The notes below the pieces were generated by a model. The model did not search any database. It worked only from the letters and a program-made list of their open reading frames with translations, and had not been told where the DNA came from. A stretch of DNA of 64,000 nucleotides. It comes from Planctomycetota bacterium. GTDB taxonomy: Bacteria; Planctomycetota; UBA1135; GCA-002748355. Positions 62,308 through 64,000 of the stretch are shown here, piece after piece. Position 1 is the first letter of the stretch, and the number at the start of each line of letters is the position of its first letter. The stretch spans positions 1-64,000 of the forward strand of contig PDSF01000038.1 in NCBI GenBank assembly GCA_002748355.1, written 5' to 3'. A program made the position numbers and the translations under genes.

Positions 62308-62942
62308 GCCTCCTTGGCGCTTGCGCGGATTTCGTAGCAGCGCGCTGAGGCCTTGGGAAGGGGGAGGGCCTCATGGCTGACCCAGATTGCGGCGGCGCCT
62401 TCGCTGAGCTGCTCCTGCATCAGCTTCCAGACCGCGAGGCTGCGCCGCTCGTCGAGGCCGCTTGTCGCTTCGTCGAGTAGGAGCACCGGGCGATGCAGGG
62501 CGAAGGCCATGGCCAGCCAGAGGCGACGCCCCTCACCGCCCGACAGCTCGCTCATCGGGCGCCTGGCCTGCTCCTGGATGTCTAGGCGCTCCAGTAGGGC
62601 GTCGAGCGGCTGGATCTGCTGGTCCATGTCGAGGTTGCTGCGGAAGCTGAGAATCCGTTCCCAGATCTCCCTTGCCGTCTGTGCTGGTCGCGGCGGATCC
62701 TGGGGCACGAGGACGAACTGCTGCCGGAGTTCGGTCTGGGGCCAGTCGCGGATATCCCTGCCGCGCAGGAGCAGCTGGCCACGCTCTTCGAAGTCGAGGC
62801 GGAGGAGGCTGCGCAGGAGGCGGGATTTGCCGCTTCCCGAATCGCCTCGCACGACGACACATTCTCCGGCTTCCAGGTGGAGGCAGCCTTCGCCTTGCTC
62901 GCCGAAGAGCTGGGGATAGCCGCTGATTTCGATCAGGCTCAC
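62304..62942 (-). CDS. fetA: FetA/YbbL-family ABC transporter ATP-binding protein
   Basis: A 212-residue ABC ATPase: Walker A RGDSGSGKSRLL, Q-loop LVPQDPPR, signature LSGGEGRRLWLAMAF, Walker B VLLLDEATSGLD, H-loop WVSHE. Short form, as in YbbL. The GTG at 62942 overlaps the TGA of the HpnE-like gene (GTGA); an open frame extends 31 codons further but would lie wholly in that gene. Partner of the following permease. Confidence 0.88.
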   Translation of the reverse strand: MSLIEISGYPQLFGEQGEGCLHLEAGECVVVRGDSGSGKSRLLRSLLRLDFEERGQLLLRGRDIRDWPQTELRQQFVLVPQDPPRPAQTAREIWERILSFRSNLDMDQQIQPLDALLERLDIQEQARRPMSELSGGEGRRLWLAMAFALHRPVLLLDEATSGLDERRSLAVWKLMQEQLSEGAAAIWVSHEALPLPKASARCYEIRASAKEA

Positions 62943-64000
62943 GCCAGGCCTCGGTCGAAGGGCGCGAAGGCGCTGCGCGCAGCCCCTTCGAGGGTCGATG
63001 GCAGCCCGACATCGCACCAGTCGCCCGCTAGCCACAGGCCAGGTAGGCTGCTGGGGCCGGGAGCTGGGCGTCGCGCCTCGACGCCGGGCTCGGGCATGAT
63101 GGTGGCGGCGCTCTCGCGGATGACCTTGGCGTTCTCGACGGTGTCGATGGGGAAGGGCGACTTGCGGCCGAGCCAGCTTGCGAGTTGCTGTGCGGCCAGC
63201 ACCGCGATCTCGCGGCCCGGGATGCCGTCCAGGCTTGTGGCCGCTCCCGCGAGCAGCGAGACCGGGCTGCGCTGCCGCGCATAGCCGTCGCCAGCGCTCC
63301 TCCGACAGATGAAGTGGAAGGGTGCGCCTCCGACCAGGGCGACGATGGGGTCGCGGAAGCCGAGATCTTTTTCGGGGATCTCGAAGTGGACGGTCACGAT
63401 CGGCGAGCGCTTGATTTCGCCGAGCCCCTTCGCTTCGGGCATCTCGCCGAGTAGTCGCTTAGCGGCCCCCCAAGGTGTTGCCAGGACGACTCGGTCCCAT
63501 TGGGACAGATGCTCGCCATTGCTCATCACGATCTTGGGAGCTTTCTCTCCGGGCACCAGGCTGCGGACACGGTCCCCCAAGCGAAGCTGCACATGGTGGC
63601 GTTCGCAGTAGCGCAGGCTGGGCTCGTGGAGCAATGCGTGCCAGGAGCGTTTGGGGACCCACATCGCGCTGTGCCCGTGATTGCCGGAAAAAGCCTCCCG
63701 CAGCGTGGCGACGAAGAGCTTGGCGCTGGCCTGCTCGGGCTCGGCATTCATGACCGCGCGGCAGAGGGGCTCAAGGTAGATCCTTTGGCTCCACTCGCCG
63801 AGGCTGCGGCGTTTCGCCCAGTCGAGGACGGTTTCTTCGGGGCGCGGCGCTAGGGCGAAGGTGGCGAAGGCGCTGAACAGCAAGTCGAGCCCGCCGGAGA
63901 TGTCGAGCCCCTCGACCTGGAGCAGGGCGGCACCCAGGTGCAGCGGCGCCGGGACCTTGGTCGAGCTTTTCAGGCGGAGCAGCTTGCCGCCGCGGAGCAG
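62939..64000 (-). CDS. hpnE: HpnE-like hydroxysqualene dehydroxylase / FAD-dependent amine-oxidase-fold protein (5' end outside window)
   Basis: The C-terminal 353 residues or so; the N-terminal FAD dinucleotide motif lies beyond the right edge, as the frame is open to base 64000. The sequence has the flavin amine oxidase/HpnE pattern: LEPLCRAVMNAEPEQASAKLF, WVPKRSWHALL, VVLATPWGAA and the C-terminal FAD contact LAGDW...LPSTLEGA. HpnE converts hydroxysqualene to squalene with HpnC and HpnD, which are not in the window. Protoporphyrinogen oxidase and carotenoid desaturase share the fold, so the symbol is probable rather than certain. Its stop overlaps the GTG of fetA. Confidence 0.72.
   Translation of the reverse strand: MLRGGKLLRLKSSTKVPAPLHLGAALLQVEGLDISGGLDLLFSAFATFALAPRPEETVLDWAKRRSLGEWSQRIYLEPLCRAVMNAEPEQASAKLFVATLREAFSGNHGHSAMWVPKRSWHALLHEPSLRYCERHHVQLRLGDRVRSLVPGEKAPKIVMSNGEHLSQWDRVVLATPWGAAKRLLGEMPEAKGLGEIKRSPIVTVHFEIPEKDLGFRDPIVALVGGAPFHFICRRSAGDGYARQRSPVSLLAGAATSLDGIPGREIAVLAAQQLASWLGRKSPFPIDTVENAKVIRESAATIMPEPGVEARRPAPGPSSLPGLWLAGDWCDVGLPSTLEGAARSAFAPFDRGLA

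Overview
The window is about 64 kb of GC-rich, gene-dense bacterial chromosome. I read it as probably Planctomycetota. The reasons are a DUF1570-like protein, several large secreted proteins with carboxypeptidase-regulatory-like (CarboxypepD_reg) beta domains, a Tricorn-type S41 protease, a golvesin-containing amidase whose C-terminal tail looks like those of secreted planctomycete proteins, and an HpnE-type squalene-pathway dehydroxylase. This placement is inference from gene content; there is no rRNA in the window. Gene starts are often GTG or TTG, and ATGA/GTGA/TAATG overlaps are frequent, so translational coupling inside operons looks common.

Layout. 1-5.3 kb: the end of a GMC oxidoreductase, a class III aminotransferase and a formyltransferase in one overlapping operon, followed by a large membrane glycosyltransferase-like protein; together they suggest formation of an N-formylamino group on a surface molecule. 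5.4-13.1 kb: a secreted EEP-family nuclease with an OB-fold, a nitrilase-family amidase, a HAD hydrolase, two coupled secreted proteins of unknown role, IspH and an alpha/beta hydrolase. 13.2-19.8 kb: a PilZ protein, RsgA, GluQ, two possible micro-ORFs, a SpoU-type rRNA methyltransferase, RarA and an M23 peptidase. 19.8-25.6 kb: malate dehydrogenase, ETF-ubiquinone oxidoreductase and ModABC molybdate uptake. 25.8-33 kb: a secreted protein with two cysteine-rich repeat arrays, a DUF4097 lipoprotein, a multidomain amidase, a cupin and a beta-lactamase-fold lipoprotein. 33.4-37.6 kb: MarC, HU, a MinD/FlhG ATPase, a HAMP-only membrane protein and an unknown bitopic protein.

37.8-50.3 kb is bracketed by tRNA-Ala(CGC) and tRNA-Asp(GTC). 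It holds a complete type I restriction-modification operon (hsdM-hsdS-hsdR), a divergent Mrr-like type IV restriction protein and a 1195-residue Tricorn-like protease. HsdR carries a C-terminal LexA/UmuD-like S24 peptidase domain with an apparently intact Ser-Lys dyad and a UmuD-like cleavage sequence. This is the most striking feature of the window.

50.3-64 kb: a gene-poor stretch of about 1 kb, an ArdC/ImmA-IrrE-like protein with one altered zinc ligand, a YceH family protein, three very large secreted regulatory-like-domain proteins, RNase D, a conserved secreted protein, and an operon of HpnE-like dehydroxylase plus FetA/FetB-type ABC transporter that runs off the right edge. Four of the convergent gene junctions carry long, nearly perfect hairpins that look like bidirectional terminators.
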